DNA of 64,000 nucleotides from Planctomycetota bacterium (GTDB lineage Bacteria; Planctomycetota; Phycisphaerae; Sedimentisphaerales; Anaerobacaceae), in NCBI GenBank assembly GCA_019456195.1, contig VRUK01000011.1:1-64000 (forward strand), written 5' to 3'. A model generated the notes under the pieces. That model was not told the DNA's origin, did no database searches, and saw only the letters and a program-made list of their open reading frames with translations. The position numbers and the translations under genes were made by a program. The first letter of the stretch is position 1. The number at the start of each line of letters is the position of its first letter. Shown here piece by piece: positions 47,439-56,938 of this stretch.

Positions 47439-48428
47439 TTAAGTGAAAAAGGCAACCGGCCCAATATCACCCATGGTCTTAAGGCCCGGGCTTGCCGCAA
47501 GAACAGACCTCACCGCATTTAGAGTAATAGCACATGTAGCGATGTCGCCATTAACGCCGCCTGTAATCTTGGATTTAATTTCAGGCTCACCATCGATGTG
47601 CACCTGTTCGTATGATTCAGGTTCACCGACCGCAGCCTTAAATTTCAGAGCAATAACTTCCTTATCGCCAATAAAACCCCTGCCGACCTGATGCACCCCG
47701 CAGGCCATCCCTTTGGAAATCGGTTTGTACCCGTTATTAATATCTTTCTCAGCTATAACCGGCTCAAGACTTTCGGTATTCCGATCAAGCTTCCAGCCAA
47801 GCCTATTTGCTATAAAATCCACCGACTCAGGCAAACCGACATGCCTCAGTGTCCCTTCCTTTTTCTTGATTTCAAATTCTTCCAAAGTTAAACCAGCGCC
47901 AATTTTCTGCTGAAATGGAATTCGCCGCACCGAAGCATCCTGGACCCTCCATACCTCAACCTTTTTAACATTCTGGCACGGAGCCGTAAGAACCGTCGGA
48001 AGGAAATCCATCAGATACCCCGGATTAACTCCGGTACCGAGACAAACGACTCCATTTTCACGGCATATTTTATCAACCCTGCTCGAAAGTTCAGGTTGGG
48101 TCTTCCATGGATAAAAAAGCTCTTCACAGGTGGAAACAATGTGAAGTTTAGCTTTTGCAAGTTCTACAATCTGGCTCTCAAAAGCAACAACACTGCTGAC
48201 AGTAGTAACTATAGCTGCTTCCGGCGACTTGCCCCTGATTGCCTCGTCAAGATTACTGCTGACAGTTATTCCAAGCGGATTTACCCCGCACAGTTCACCA
48301 AGATCTTTACCGGCCTTATCGGGATCAGGGTCAACGGCTCCCACGATGTTAAAACAGCCGCGCTCCACCGCGTACTTAACCATTTTCTGCCCTATTGGAC
48401 CGATTCCTATGTGAACTATATTTATCAT
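47439..48428 (-). CDS. DapB-fold NAD(P)-dependent dehydrogenase (2,4-diaminopentanoate dehydrogenase-like)
   Basis: A 329-aa Rossmann protein beginning INIVHIGIGPIGQKMVKYA, with the dihydrodipicolinate-reductase-type N-domain. CLGTGVNPGYLMDFLP in the middle and the C-terminal half match the 2,4-diaminopentanoate dehydrogenase / amine dehydrogenase group. It follows the deoxyhypusine-synthase-like gene by 47 bp and so is fourth in a polyamine series, where it could act on a diamine or amino acid. Its own reaction is unproven. Confidence 0.75.
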   Translation of the reverse strand: MINIVHIGIGPIGQKMVKYAVERGCFNIVGAVDPDPDKAGKDLGELCGVNPLGITVSSNLDEAIRGKSPEAAIVTTVSSVVAFESQIVELAKAKLHIVSTCEELFYPWKTQPELSSRVDKICRENGVVCLGTGVNPGYLMDFLPTVLTAPCQNVKKVEVWRVQDASVRRIPFQQKIGAGLTLEEFEIKKKEGTLRHVGLPESVDFIANRLGWKLDRNTESLEPVIAEKDINNGYKPISKGMACGVHQVGRGFIGDKEVIALKFKAAVGEPESYEQVHIDGEPEIKSKITGGVNGDIATCAITLNAVRSVLAASPGLKTMGDIGPVAFFT

Positions 48429-48475
48429 TTGTGTCTGCCCCTTCGTGATTTAAAATCAAGTTATACAAAAAAAGA

Positions 48476-49501
48476 TTACTCGAAAATCTTATTCAATTTT
48501 CTCCGGCTTCTGTTTTCCCAGCTTCGACCGTGATAAACATAGCTGATTATCAGCGGCAGAACGGAAGTAGCTTCCGCATAAACCATCTGCTCGTAAAGAG
48601 TACTAACTTTTCCCCATGAGTGGGCCTCCTTAAGTGTTGAGCTTGAGCAGGCGCCGTCTCTGGCATCAGCAACGGTAATCTGTACGGCGTATTTATGCAT
48701 ACTCGCATCTTCTCCCAGAATTTCGGCACAAACGACAGTATCCTGAGCAAAGTTTTTCGGCACACCGCCTCCGATCATAAACAGTCCCGAGACCTGAGAT
48801 TTTATTTTTATTTCCGTCAGCTCTCTGAAGTCCTTAACAGAGTCGATGGAAATATGGTTATCTTCATTTTCGACCTGATGTTTTACCAGGCCAAATCCCG
48901 CGCTCGAATCCGAGAATGCCGGGCAGAATATCGGCACATCATTTTCATAAGCGGCCTGAACCAGAGAGTTCGGTTTTTTTGCTTTATTGTTAACAAGATA
49001 TCTACCCATCTCACGGATAAATTCTCTCGAAGAATAAGGTCTCGGAGCAAGTGAATCGGCTATTTCTTTTATCGTGTTATCACAGGACTGAAGCTGTTCT
49101 TCGTCAATAAGCGTGTCATAAATTCTATCGATATACAGCTCTCTGAGTATCTTATCATCCGAGTATGGACTCCCCTTATAATGCTGAAAACCCAAAGCCT
49201 CGAAGAAATCCATATCGACAATTGTCGCTCCGGTTGCGACAATAACATCAACCATATTATGCTTTACCATATCGACATAAATCTGCATACATCCTGCCGC
49301 ACTGGTACTGCCCGCTATACATAACATAATTGTACATTCTTCATCATTTATCATCTTGTTGAGAATATCCGCAGCTCCCGCGGTGTCCCTTGCCGTAAAA
49401 GACATATCTTTCATGGATTCGATTATTCCGGTCGAATCGAAAGATTTGATATCGATATGTTTTACAGGGTCTTTTAGAAAATCGCTCTTTTCCATTTTCA
49501 T
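48476..49501 (-). CDS. Deoxyhypusine-synthase-like protein
   Basis: A 341-aa NAD-dependent enzyme of the deoxyhypusine synthase family. The key Lys is K249 in GGGVPKNF, matching the catalytic Lys that carries the aminobutyl group. FCPAFSDSSAGF and SWGK near the end are also conserved. Bacteria lack eIF5A, so a polyamine substrate such as putrescine (giving homospermidine) is the usual proposal. The gene overlaps agmatinase by 4 bp and is preceded by arginine decarboxylase, which supports a polyamine role directly. Confidence 0.85.
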   Translation of the reverse strand: MKMEKSDFLKDPVKHIDIKSFDSTGIIESMKDMSFTARDTAGAADILNKMINDEECTIMLCIAGSTSAAGCMQIYVDMVKHNMVDVIVATGATIVDMDFFEALGFQHYKGSPYSDDKILRELYIDRIYDTLIDEEQLQSCDNTIKEIADSLAPRPYSSREFIREMGRYLVNNKAKKPNSLVQAAYENDVPIFCPAFSDSSAGFGLVKHQVENEDNHISIDSVKDFRELTEIKIKSQVSGLFMIGGGVPKNFAQDTVVCAEILGEDASMHKYAVQITVADARDGACSSSTLKEAHSWGKVSTLYEQMVYAEATSVLPLIISYVYHGRSWENRSRRKLNKIFE

Positions 49502-50352
49502 CCTCTGAACTTATAGCTCAGCAATTTATAGATGAGCTTTGCTGCCATAAAATCCGGGGACGTATTCCTGCTGTTCGGACACAATTCCACGACATCAAAA
49601 CCGACGAGGTTTTTCTTCTCGGAAATGGTTTTCAAAAACTCCAAAACATCATACCACAGCAATCCCCCCGGCTCGGGTGTTCCCGTGGAAGGCATTATAG
49701 ACGGATCAAAAACATCCAGGTCAATTGTAATGTAAACATTTTCCGAAAGTTTCGAGATGACCTCGTTGATCCAGTCCGTTTTGTTATAGATGTCCTTTGC
49801 AAAAAAAACGCTGGCTTTGTCCATGGACTCTTTTTCGGAAGAATCCATACTCCTGATACCCACCTGTACAACCGGACACAGCTCTTTCGTTCTGGCCATA
49901 ACACAGGCATGATTATATTTTGAGCCGTTATATTCTTCTCTTAAATCCGCGTGGGCGTCCAGTTGTAAAACAGTAAGATTCTGAAAGTGTTTTGCATGGG
50001 CCTTGATAGAGCCGATACTGACCGAGTGTTCTCCGCCGATAACCACAACAAATTTGTTGTTTTCGAGATAGTACCTTGTAGTCTCATTAACAATATCAAT
50101 CATCTCGTTGGTGCTGATGTCACCACCTGTTGTCTCTTCTGTAAATATACCTTTTTTATAAACCTCTGAATCCGTCTCTATATCATACAACTCCATGTTT
50201 GCGGATGCTTCGATCATTGCTGCCGGGCCTTTGTCCGCACCTTTGCCCCATGTACTCGTCCCATCATAGGCCACAGGAATAATAACAATTCCCGCATTTT
50301 CCGGTTCGCAATATTCCTGGGGCGGATACCCGAAGTTAATTCTTTCTTTCAT
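49498..50352 (-). CDS. speB: Agmatinase
   Basis: A 284-aa ureohydrolase that should split agmatine to putrescine and urea. Metal ligands are visible in GGEHS, LDAHADLR and TIDLDVFDPS. Length and motif order fit agmatinase better than arginase, and the upstream arginine decarboxylase confirms it. Its stop overlaps the next gene start (ATGA), so the two are translationally coupled. Confidence 0.92.
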   Translation of the reverse strand: MKERINFGYPPQEYCEPENAGIVIIPVAYDGTSTWGKGADKGPAAMIEASANMELYDIETDSEVYKKGIFTEETTGGDISTNEMIDIVNETTRYYLENNKFVVVIGGEHSVSIGSIKAHAKHFQNLTVLQLDAHADLREEYNGSKYNHACVMARTKELCPVVQVGIRSMDSSEKESMDKASVFFAKDIYNKTDWINEVISKLSENVYITIDLDVFDPSIMPSTGTPEPGGLLWYDVLEFLKTISEKKNLVGFDVVELCPNSRNTSPDFMAAKLIYKLLSYKFRG

Positions 50353-50376
50353 AACAGATAAATCCCATGAAATAGT

Positions 50377-50928
50377 TTAATCAAACAAAAACATTGCTAT
50401 CGCTACGGTTGTTGTCCAGAGAGATTCCTGTCCTTTTGCTGTTTGTGTTATATTGGTGGTTCTAATAAAAAGGCCGCTGGATTTATATGCCTGCTCTTTT
50501 TCCGACCAGGCCGTATCGGGATTCAATTCCATCCCCAATGTTGTTCCCAACATGCCGGCCGCCAGGTCTTCGGCCATGTCGCCGGCCTTTTGTCTATTCA
50601 TGCCGTGACCGTGTACCTCGCTGAGATATCCCCATTTGCTGCTGTCTTTAGGAACAGCAACTCCTATCGAAGAAGCGACCAATCGCCCATGTTCGTCTGT
50701 ATCCGCCCTTGCCATAACGCAGAAGCTTATAGAGCCCGGAACCAGAGATTTGATCCCTTTTTCCCGGCTGATCATTTTGCATTTGGAAGGTAAAATCGAC
50801 GAAACCTGAACAAGGTTTTGCTGCGCCACACCTGCCACTCGCAGAGCTTCTTCGAAAGATTTAAGCCGATACTTATGCCGGCCGACTCCTTTGGTTAAAA
50901 AAACTTTCGTTGGAAGTAAATCAATCAT
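50377..50928 (-). CDS. Pyruvoyl-dependent arginine decarboxylase
   Basis: A 183-aa proenzyme converting arginine to agmatine. The self-cleavage site is VSSILP, between S43 and S44, which yields the pyruvoyl group on the alpha chain. GSISFCVMARADTDE and a C-terminal TTTVAIAMFLFD are typical of the archaeal/chlamydial type. First gene of the polyamine series, with CAGGAG before ATG 50928. The use of the pyruvoyl enzyme in place of PLP SpeA is common in planctomycetes. Confidence 0.92.
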   Translation of the reverse strand: MIDLLPTKVFLTKGVGRHKYRLKSFEEALRVAGVAQQNLVQVSSILPSKCKMISREKGIKSLVPGSISFCVMARADTDEHGRLVASSIGVAVPKDSSKWGYLSEVHGHGMNRQKAGDMAEDLAAGMLGTTLGMELNPDTAWSEKEQAYKSSGLFIRTTNITQTAKGQESLWTTTVAIAMFLFD

Positions 50929-51159
50929 TTAACGCTCCTGTATTGTTAGTTCATTTATTCAGTCAATTATTTGTTTCTGACGTAAGATTTCAAAGAGATA
51001 AATAAAAAATATAATATTTTTTACAAAAGTTACACCATACAGATTGCAATTCTAAAGATTATACCAACAAGTTGTGGATTGTGGGATTAGTAAGGGTAAA
51101 AAATGTGAACAACAGAAATGATTTATATAATATGCCTACTCGCATGGCCAAAACCGCTT

Positions 51160-52221
51160 CTAAGCATATCGCCAATCTTGTTCCAGCCAGGCATACTCCT
51201 TCTCGCCGATATCAGCGGCTGCAATTGTCTTGATTTTTTGGCGTCGGCCCGGAGAGAGTTTCGTCCACGAGGCGCTTAGGTTTTCTCGAACCTGCTCTAT
51301 AGTGTGAACTCCGCAGGTACAGATATCGACCAGCTTGTTCTCCAGAACGAAGGAAATCAAATCGCGGGGCAGGCCGGCGTCGCTACCTTTAAGATCGCAA
51401 CCCTTCAAAAGAGCACCGCGGACGAAGGGCTTGATGGTAATCACACCTAACCCCTTTTTCTTAGCCGCCGGCAGCACCTTTTCCGCAGCGCGGTGCCGTA
51501 TATTGTAGGGTATGGAACAAATGTCAAAATAGTCACCATACTTATCGAACGCTTCGAGGAACAGTTCGGGCGTAAAGTGGCAGCCGAATCCGGTAAAGCG
51601 TATTTTTCCCTGTTGTTTTAGTTTGTCGAGCGCTTCGATTGAATAGGACATGTCCCAATAGCCGGACTGCGGCGTGTCGTTCTCGGTATTGCAAAGCAGG
51701 CACATATCGACGTAGTCGGTTTGCCACAGTTTCAGTCTGTCCTCAGTCCACTTGTATATCTCCTGCTTGTCCGCCTTGACGCCCTTCATCTTGTGAGACA
51801 CACGAATCGAAACGATGAACCGGTCCCGCGCCTTGAGTCTTTTAAGCGCCTCCCCGGGGACACTGGATTCTTGCAGCGCAGTACATGAATCGAGAAAATT
51901 AACTCCCATATCCATCGACGCGGCAATCATTCGGGTTGCCTCATTGACAGTAGGCCTGCGATATCCTCCCTGACCATCCGGGACCTGTTTGTACGCCCAA
52001 CTGTGACCTCCAATTCCAATTTCAGACACGCGCAGACCGGTTTTACCGAGCACGCGATATTTCACTCTACGGCCGGTCGCTTTCTCTTCCGTCGCCAAGT
52101 AAGCATTGTCGAGCAGCGGTGTTGCCATACCTCCGGCTACCGCGCCAACTCCGAATTGTTTTAGAAATTCCCTGCGTGTCGAACTGATTTCGCTCTCGTG
52201 TTTAGAAATGTGCTTTGCCAT
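51160..52221 (-). CDS. Tat-exported aldo/keto reductase-like protein with altered active site
   Basis: A 353-aa TIM-barrel protein. The Tat signal is STRREFLKQFGVGA. The family start RVLGKTGLRVSEIGIGG and the NADP-side IRFTGFG are kept. Of the catalytic tetrad only Asp in NFLDS is recognisable: the Tyr position falls in CTALQESS, the Lys strand reads FIVSIRV and the His strand reads DMCLLCN. Catalysis by the usual mechanism therefore seems impossible, unless the eye alignment is off. ATG 52221 has GAGAGGAC upstream; the frame extends to 52281 without support. Monocistronic. Confidence 0.8.
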   Translation of the reverse strand: MAKHISKHESEISSTRREFLKQFGVGAVAGGMATPLLDNAYLATEEKATGRRVKYRVLGKTGLRVSEIGIGGHSWAYKQVPDGQGGYRRPTVNEATRMIAASMDMGVNFLDSCTALQESSVPGEALKRLKARDRFIVSIRVSHKMKGVKADKQEIYKWTEDRLKLWQTDYVDMCLLCNTENDTPQSGYWDMSYSIEALDKLKQQGKIRFTGFGCHFTPELFLEAFDKYGDYFDICSIPYNIRHRAAEKVLPAAKKKGLGVITIKPFVRGALLKGCDLKGSDAGLPRDLISFVLENKLVDICTCGVHTIEQVRENLSASWTKLSPGRRQKIKTIAAADIGEKEYAWLEQDWRYA

Positions 52222-52425
52222 TTTATATGTCCTCTCAGAATTATGAGGTTCCCTTATGACAATATTGTACTCTATTTCCATCTAATCCGAAAGAAAAAGC
52301 AACAAATCAGCTTTAATGTGTCGTTAAATTTATCATCTCAAGAAGCTACCTGCCTAAGATAGCAGAACATAAATTATTTAACTATCTTTTCATCAAGCCC
52401 TATACTCCTTGGTAGTTAAGATTGA

Positions 52426-52896
52426 CTATTGGGATTGAGGAGTGGATTTCAGATTGGTTGGCTCTTTGTACCTACGAGTCGAATTGAAGCCTATAGTCGC
52501 GAAGATTGGTGGAATAAGCAATATAAGTGCCCATAGAACTATCTTTTCTATTCCTAAAAAACACAGGAGGACCGCGACAGGCCCTCCAAGAAAGCCACCG
52601 CTTAAAGTTTCCAGAAACGAACCCGTTTCATTGCCTATCCTGCCGACAAGATAAACACCAAAGGTACTGCCAAGCACATACAACGGAGGAAAGACGATAA
52701 AGAACAATCCTATAAACACGGGCCCGGTTTTCTCGTCTATACCAACAAGCACAATGCCAGTAACATATGTGAGAGGAAATGCAACAGCAAATCCCGCTAC
52801 CGCACCAGCTAAGATTTCGCAGGCGATTCTTGCGAGGCTTAGAGGCGGCTTCTGAAGGTTTTGCTTTTTGTTTTCAACGTTGATGGATTTACACAT
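52426..52896 (-). CDS. Small four-helix membrane protein, tandem paralogue 3
   Basis: A 156-aa protein of no family known to me. A short charged N-terminus with NVENKKQNLQKPPLS leads to about four hydrophobic helices, a Gly-rich segment (ETLSGGFLGG) and a basic tail RRYKEP. It is the last of three tandem copies spaced about 500 bp apart. ATG 52896 fits the start of the other two copies and has GGGAAA upstream; an upstream ATG at 52911 is less likely. Function unknown. Confidence 0.6.
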   Translation of the reverse strand: MCKSINVENKKQNLQKPPLSLARIACEILAGAVAGFAVAFPLTYVTGIVLVGIDEKTGPVFIGLFFIVFPPLYVLGSTFGVYLVGRIGNETGSFLETLSGGFLGGPVAVLLCFLGIEKIVLWALILLIPPIFATIGFNSTRRYKEPTNLKSTPQSQ

Positions 52897-52932
52897 AACT
52901 TTTCCCGCCAAACCTAACTGGATAAGAGCATT

Positions 52933-53397
52933 TCAAGACGAGGGCGGCTCTTCGTACTTACGAGTCAAATTGAAGCCAAGCGTCGCGAAGATTGGTGGAA
53001 TAAGCAATAATAAAGGTGCTAATAGAACTATCTCTACTCTTATCCACAATAAAGATAATAAGGCAACGAACGCGACAAGCCCTCCAACAAAGCCACCGGC
53101 TAAAGTTAGTAAGAACGAACCCGTTTGCTTACCTCTGCTACCGACAAGATGAACACCAACGGCACTGATCCATCCATTCAACGGAGGAAAGAGGGTAAGT
53201 AATATTGTCAGAAAGCCGAACCCTGCATACTCATCTTTACCTTTACCAACAAGCACGAAGCCGATTACATTTACGACCAGCAGTGCAACAAGACTAAGTG
53301 CCGTGCCAGCCAAAATTTCGCGGGCGATTCTTCCGACACTTAAAGGTGGCTTCTGACGGTTTTGCTTTTTGTTTTCGACGTTAATGGTTTCAGACAT
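52933..53397 (-). CDS. Small four-helix membrane protein, tandem paralogue 2
   Basis: A 154-aa membrane protein with the same layout: NVENKKQNRQKPPLS, helices, LLTLAGGFVGG and the end RKYEEPPSS. AGGGA is 7 nt before ATG 53397. It is closest to copy 1 in the GSRGKQTGS loop, which suggests a recent duplication. Function unknown. Confidence 0.6.
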   Translation of the reverse strand: MSETINVENKKQNRQKPPLSVGRIAREILAGTALSLVALLVVNVIGFVLVGKGKDEYAGFGFLTILLTLFPPLNGWISAVGVHLVGSRGKQTGSFLLTLAGGFVGGLVAFVALLSLLWIRVEIVLLAPLLLLIPPIFATLGFNLTRKYEEPPSS

Positions 53398-53433
53398 AAA
53401 TTTTCCCTGCAAACCTAAATGGACGAGAGCATT

Positions 53434-53910
53434 TCAAGACGAGGGTGGCTCTTTGTACCTGCGGGTCAAATTAAAGCCTATAGTCGCAATGATTGGCTGA
53501 ATAAGCAATAAAACCGCTTTGAGAACTATCCTTTCTACTCCTGACAAAAATGACGGTGCGCTGAAAAGCATAGGAAGTGAGAAAGGCATGGCAAGGCCTC
53601 CAACAAAGCCACAGACTAAAGTCAGTAAGAGCGAACCAGTTTGCTTGCCTCTGCTGCCGAGGAGATAAACACCAACAGCACTACCAAGACCATATACCAT
53701 AGGAGAAACAAGTAAAATAATTCCGAGAGCCGCCATTCCTCCAAAGTCGCCTCCATCATCAAACACAGTGCCGATCACATATGCGAACGGCACCGCAATA
53801 GCAAGCCCTGCCGTCGCACCAGCCAGGATTTCGCAGGCGATTCCTGCGATACTTAGAGGCGGCTTCTGACGGTTTTGCTTTTTGTTTTCAACATTAACAG
53901 ATTCAGACAT
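53434..53910 (-). CDS. Small four-helix membrane protein, tandem paralogue 1
   Basis: A 158-aa membrane protein. N-terminal NVENKKQNRQKPPLS, four hydrophobic segments, GSRGKQTGSLLLT and the end RRYKEPPSS. It is the first gene of the triplet and the one nearest the presumed promoter. The middle loop (FDDGGDFGG) is acidic and differs from the other copies, so the copies may have separate roles. Function unknown. Confidence 0.6.
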   Translation of the reverse strand: MSESVNVENKKQNRQKPPLSIAGIACEILAGATAGLAIAVPFAYVIGTVFDDGGDFGGMAALGIILLVSPMVYGLGSAVGVYLLGSRGKQTGSLLLTLVCGFVGGLAMPFSLPMLFSAPSFLSGVERIVLKAVLLLIQPIIATIGFNLTRRYKEPPSS

Positions 53911-54271
53911 AAATTCGTACCTTGTTAATCGCGTCTCGTGTTGATTTCGCTCCCAGATGCCTCACGTCTTTAGGGTAGAAGATAATTGAGAAGAAGGGGA
54001 AGGTCAAGGTCAAATGATTATTGATGAGTAAAGATTTATTATTGGGTTTGAGGGGTAAATTTCAAATTTCATATTTCAGATCCGTTGGCTTCCCTTTTTT
54101 TACACGTTTACAAATAATTTAAGGACCACTACGTTATGCTGATTGTATTCTTTGCAGTTTCCACGTTTTCCATAAATTTAACCAGTTATTATATTTATCG
54201 GATGACAAATTTTGGAGGCATAACTATAACTGGAGTTGTAAAAAGAAAATTTCACAAGAAAGGGATCTAAA
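53911..54271. other. Divergent intergenic region, no clear signal
   Basis: A 361-bp AT-rich region between the membrane-protein triplet and the sialidase-like gene. It contains a short TTTCAAATTTCATATTTCAG tract but no convincing promoter, hairpin or gene. Confidence 0.5.
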
Positions 54272-55639
54272 ATGATGAAAAATGATAGAATTTTAGTGAG
54301 CAGAAGACTTTCAGTTTTATGTGTGTGCTTACTACTTACAGTCAGCAGCATAGGTTACACAAAAACTGTTTTCAGGGCTATAGAGATATTTCCTCTCGTT
54401 AAACAGCACGTACACGGCTCGACTGTAGTTGAGCTGCCGAATGGCGATATTCTTGCCGCTTGGTTTCAAGGCTCCGGAGAACGATGGGCGGATGACGTTG
54501 CGATCATGGGAGCCCGGCTAAAAGCCGGCAAGCAAAACTGGAGCAATCCTTTCGTGATGGCGGATGTCCCCGAATTCCCGGATATTAATCCGATTCTTTT
54601 TCTCGACCCTCGCGGCCGTCTTTGGCTAATGTGGTACACCGTCATAGCAAATCAGTGGGAGACTTCCCTGCCAAAATACCGTATCAGCGAGGACTACATG
54701 AGGCAGGATGGAGCACCAGAATGGTCATGGCAGGAGGTTCTCCATGTAAAACCCGGGGGTTCTTCCGAACGAGGAATACAGCCAGGCGACCGTTTTGTAA
54801 AATCTATTGAAAGGCAAATCGAAGAATACGGAAAATATCTTTCCCAAAGTGATAATCTATCAGAGGATGCAACCCGCAGAATGTTGGAAAGATGGAAAGC
54901 GTGGGGGGCGAATATGCTGGCCAAGGCACGCGGCGAGAACATGACCAAGAGAGGCCAACTCCGCGATGCCTCAGGCGGATATAAAGAACAACAGCTTGGT
55001 TATGCCTATTTCAGACGCATGGGCTGGCAGACAAAGAACAAAGCCGTTATCGTTAATAAAAATCGAATGATAATTCCGTTTTACTCGGATGGATTCAGCT
55101 TTTCGTTAATGGCCATAACGGATGATTGCGGCAAAAACTGGCAGTTCAGTGAGCCGCTCGTGGGGCCCGGAAACATCCAGCCCAGCATCGCAATAAAAGC
55201 CGATGGAACATTAGTCACCTACATGCGCGACAATGGCCCGCCTCCTCAGCGTCTCCACATGAGCACTTCCAGAGATGGCGGCATAACGTGGAGTTCGGTG
55301 AGGGATTCCGAATTGCCTAATCCCGGTTCGGGAGCCGATATTGTAACTCTGCGAAATGGCCACTGGATTCTGGCGTACAATGATACGGAAGACGGAAGGC
55401 ACAGTCTGGCCGTTTCTATTTCAACCGATGAAGGCAAGAGCTGGGAATATACCCGGCATCTTGAAAGGGACATACGAGGCAAAGACTTGGGAACCAGCAG
55501 CGGCTATCCCTCGATTATCCAGGGTCTTGACGATACCTTACATGTCGTTTACAGTTACCATCATAAAGACCGCCGAAGTGCACCGAATAAAACAATCAAA
55601 TATGTACAGTTTAACGAAGAGTGGATCAGGCAAAAGTAA
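54272..55639 (+). CDS. Secreted sialidase-like (BNR repeat) protein
   Basis: A 455-aa exported six-bladed propeller. The signal peptide is about 1-30. HGSTVVELPNGDILAAWFQGSGE and SRDGGITWSS, SISTDEGKSWEYTRH show the Asp-box repeats of the BNR/sialidase fold. The family includes exo-alpha-sialidases and other propeller hydrolases, so the sugar is unsure. It is followed after 58 bp by a Gfo/Idh/MocA oxidoreductase and then a PQQ-propeller protein, all on the same strand. Confidence 0.75.
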   Translation: MMKNDRILVSRRLSVLCVCLLLTVSSIGYTKTVFRAIEIFPLVKQHVHGSTVVELPNGDILAAWFQGSGERWADDVAIMGARLKAGKQNWSNPFVMADVPEFPDINPILFLDPRGRLWLMWYTVIANQWETSLPKYRISEDYMRQDGAPEWSWQEVLHVKPGGSSERGIQPGDRFVKSIERQIEEYGKYLSQSDNLSEDATRRMLERWKAWGANMLAKARGENMTKRGQLRDASGGYKEQQLGYAYFRRMGWQTKNKAVIVNKNRMIIPFYSDGFSFSLMAITDDCGKNWQFSEPLVGPGNIQPSIAIKADGTLVTYMRDNGPPPQRLHMSTSRDGGITWSSVRDSELPNPGSGADIVTLRNGHWILAYNDTEDGRHSLAVSISTDEGKSWEYTRHLERDIRGKDLGTSSGYPSIIQGLDDTLHVVYSYHHKDRRSAPNKTIKYVQFNEEWIRQK

Positions 55640-55697
55640 AACCAAAAAGTTCGATAGTCACATATACAAGTGGACTTAGGCAGGCAGGAGTAAATCC

Positions 55698-56882
55698 ATG
55701 AAAAGGCGGGAATTCATCAAAAACACGGCAGTCGGACTCACAATATTAACCGCTGGGTCCTCACACTATACCAATGCAAAAGAACCCAGGTATCGGGTAG
55801 CGGTAATTGGCAGATCTGGCAAGGGTAACTATGGTCATGGGCTGGACGTAGTGTGGAATGATATAGACCAGGCCCGGGTGGTGGCCGTTGCAGACGAAGA
55901 TTCTAAAGGCCGAGCCAAAGCAGCCGAGCGGCTTAAAGCACCCAAAGCCTACGCCGATTATCGCCAAATGCTGGAAAAAGAACGCCCGCAAATCGTAAGT
56001 GTGGCCCCGCGCTGGCTGGACTGCCATCGTGATATGGTACTGGCCTGTGCAGAGTTCGGCTGCCATGTCTTTCTTGAAAAAGCTATGTGTCAAAACCTTG
56101 AGCAGGCTGACGAAATGATCGCTGCCCTTGAAAAACGAAATTTGAAACTGGCTATTGCTCACCAGACTCGATACAGCCCTTCGCTGAAACATGTCAGACA
56201 AATTATCTCCGACGGAAAGTTGGGGGACATACTCGAACTGCGAGGCCGGGGCAAAGAGGACCGTCGGGGCGGCGGTGAAGACCTGATGGTACTCGGTACA
56301 CATATAATGGACTTAATGCGTTTCTTTGCAGGTGATGCGCAATGGTGTTTCGCAAATGTAAGAGACGGACAAAAGACTGTTACCCGAAATGAAGTTCGTG
56401 ATGGAGCCGAAGCCATTGGTCCGCTTGCCGGAGATGAGATTCATGCAATGTACCATTTTAATGGAACGACAACGGGCTATTTCTCGACCCAGCGTGTCAG
56501 GCATGGGGCATCGAAACGCTTTGGACTCCGGATTTTTGGGACAAAGGGGATACTTACAATGACGACCGGTGCTCTGCCCGAAATCTGGTTTGTCGAAGAT
56601 CCATCATGGCAGCCAGGTCGTAGTAAGGCCCGCTGGAAGAAAATTACCAGTGTCGGGATTGACAAACCCGAAACGCTGAGTGACCCTAACCACCATTTTG
56701 GCAATTGCCTTATTGCCCAGGATTTGATTCGGGCCATCGAGACGAATACGCAACCAAAAGGCAGCATGTATGATGGACGAGCGGCTTTGGAAATGATATT
56801 AGCTGTATATGAATCACACCGTCTAAACGCACCGGTTGAGTTACCGCTGAAAAACCGAAGGCACCCGTTGAGCCTGTTGTGA
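55698..56882 (+). CDS. Gfo/Idh/MocA family oxidoreductase
   Basis: A 394-aa NAD(P)-dependent sugar oxidoreductase with a Tat-like leader (KRREFIKNTAVG). The Rossmann part has VAVIGRSGKGNYGHG in place of the usual GxGxxG, and the conserved EKP motif reads EKAMCQNL. GEDLMVLGTHIMDLMRFF follows. Such exported members are frequent in planctomycetes and often occur with DUF1080 and ThuA proteins. Likely partner of the sialidase-like gene in glycan breakdown. Confidence 0.85.
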   Translation: MKRREFIKNTAVGLTILTAGSSHYTNAKEPRYRVAVIGRSGKGNYGHGLDVVWNDIDQARVVAVADEDSKGRAKAAERLKAPKAYADYRQMLEKERPQIVSVAPRWLDCHRDMVLACAEFGCHVFLEKAMCQNLEQADEMIAALEKRNLKLAIAHQTRYSPSLKHVRQIISDGKLGDILELRGRGKEDRRGGGEDLMVLGTHIMDLMRFFAGDAQWCFANVRDGQKTVTRNEVRDGAEAIGPLAGDEIHAMYHFNGTTTGYFSTQRVRHGASKRFGLRIFGTKGILTMTTGALPEIWFVEDPSWQPGRSKARWKKITSVGIDKPETLSDPNHHFGNCLIAQDLIRAIETNTQPKGSMYDGRAALEMILAVYESHRLNAPVELPLKNRRHPLSLL

Positions 56883-56938
56883 ACATGTATGTTGAATTTT
56901 GAGAGTTTCCCTTATTTGGATAGGAGGATTTATAGCTT

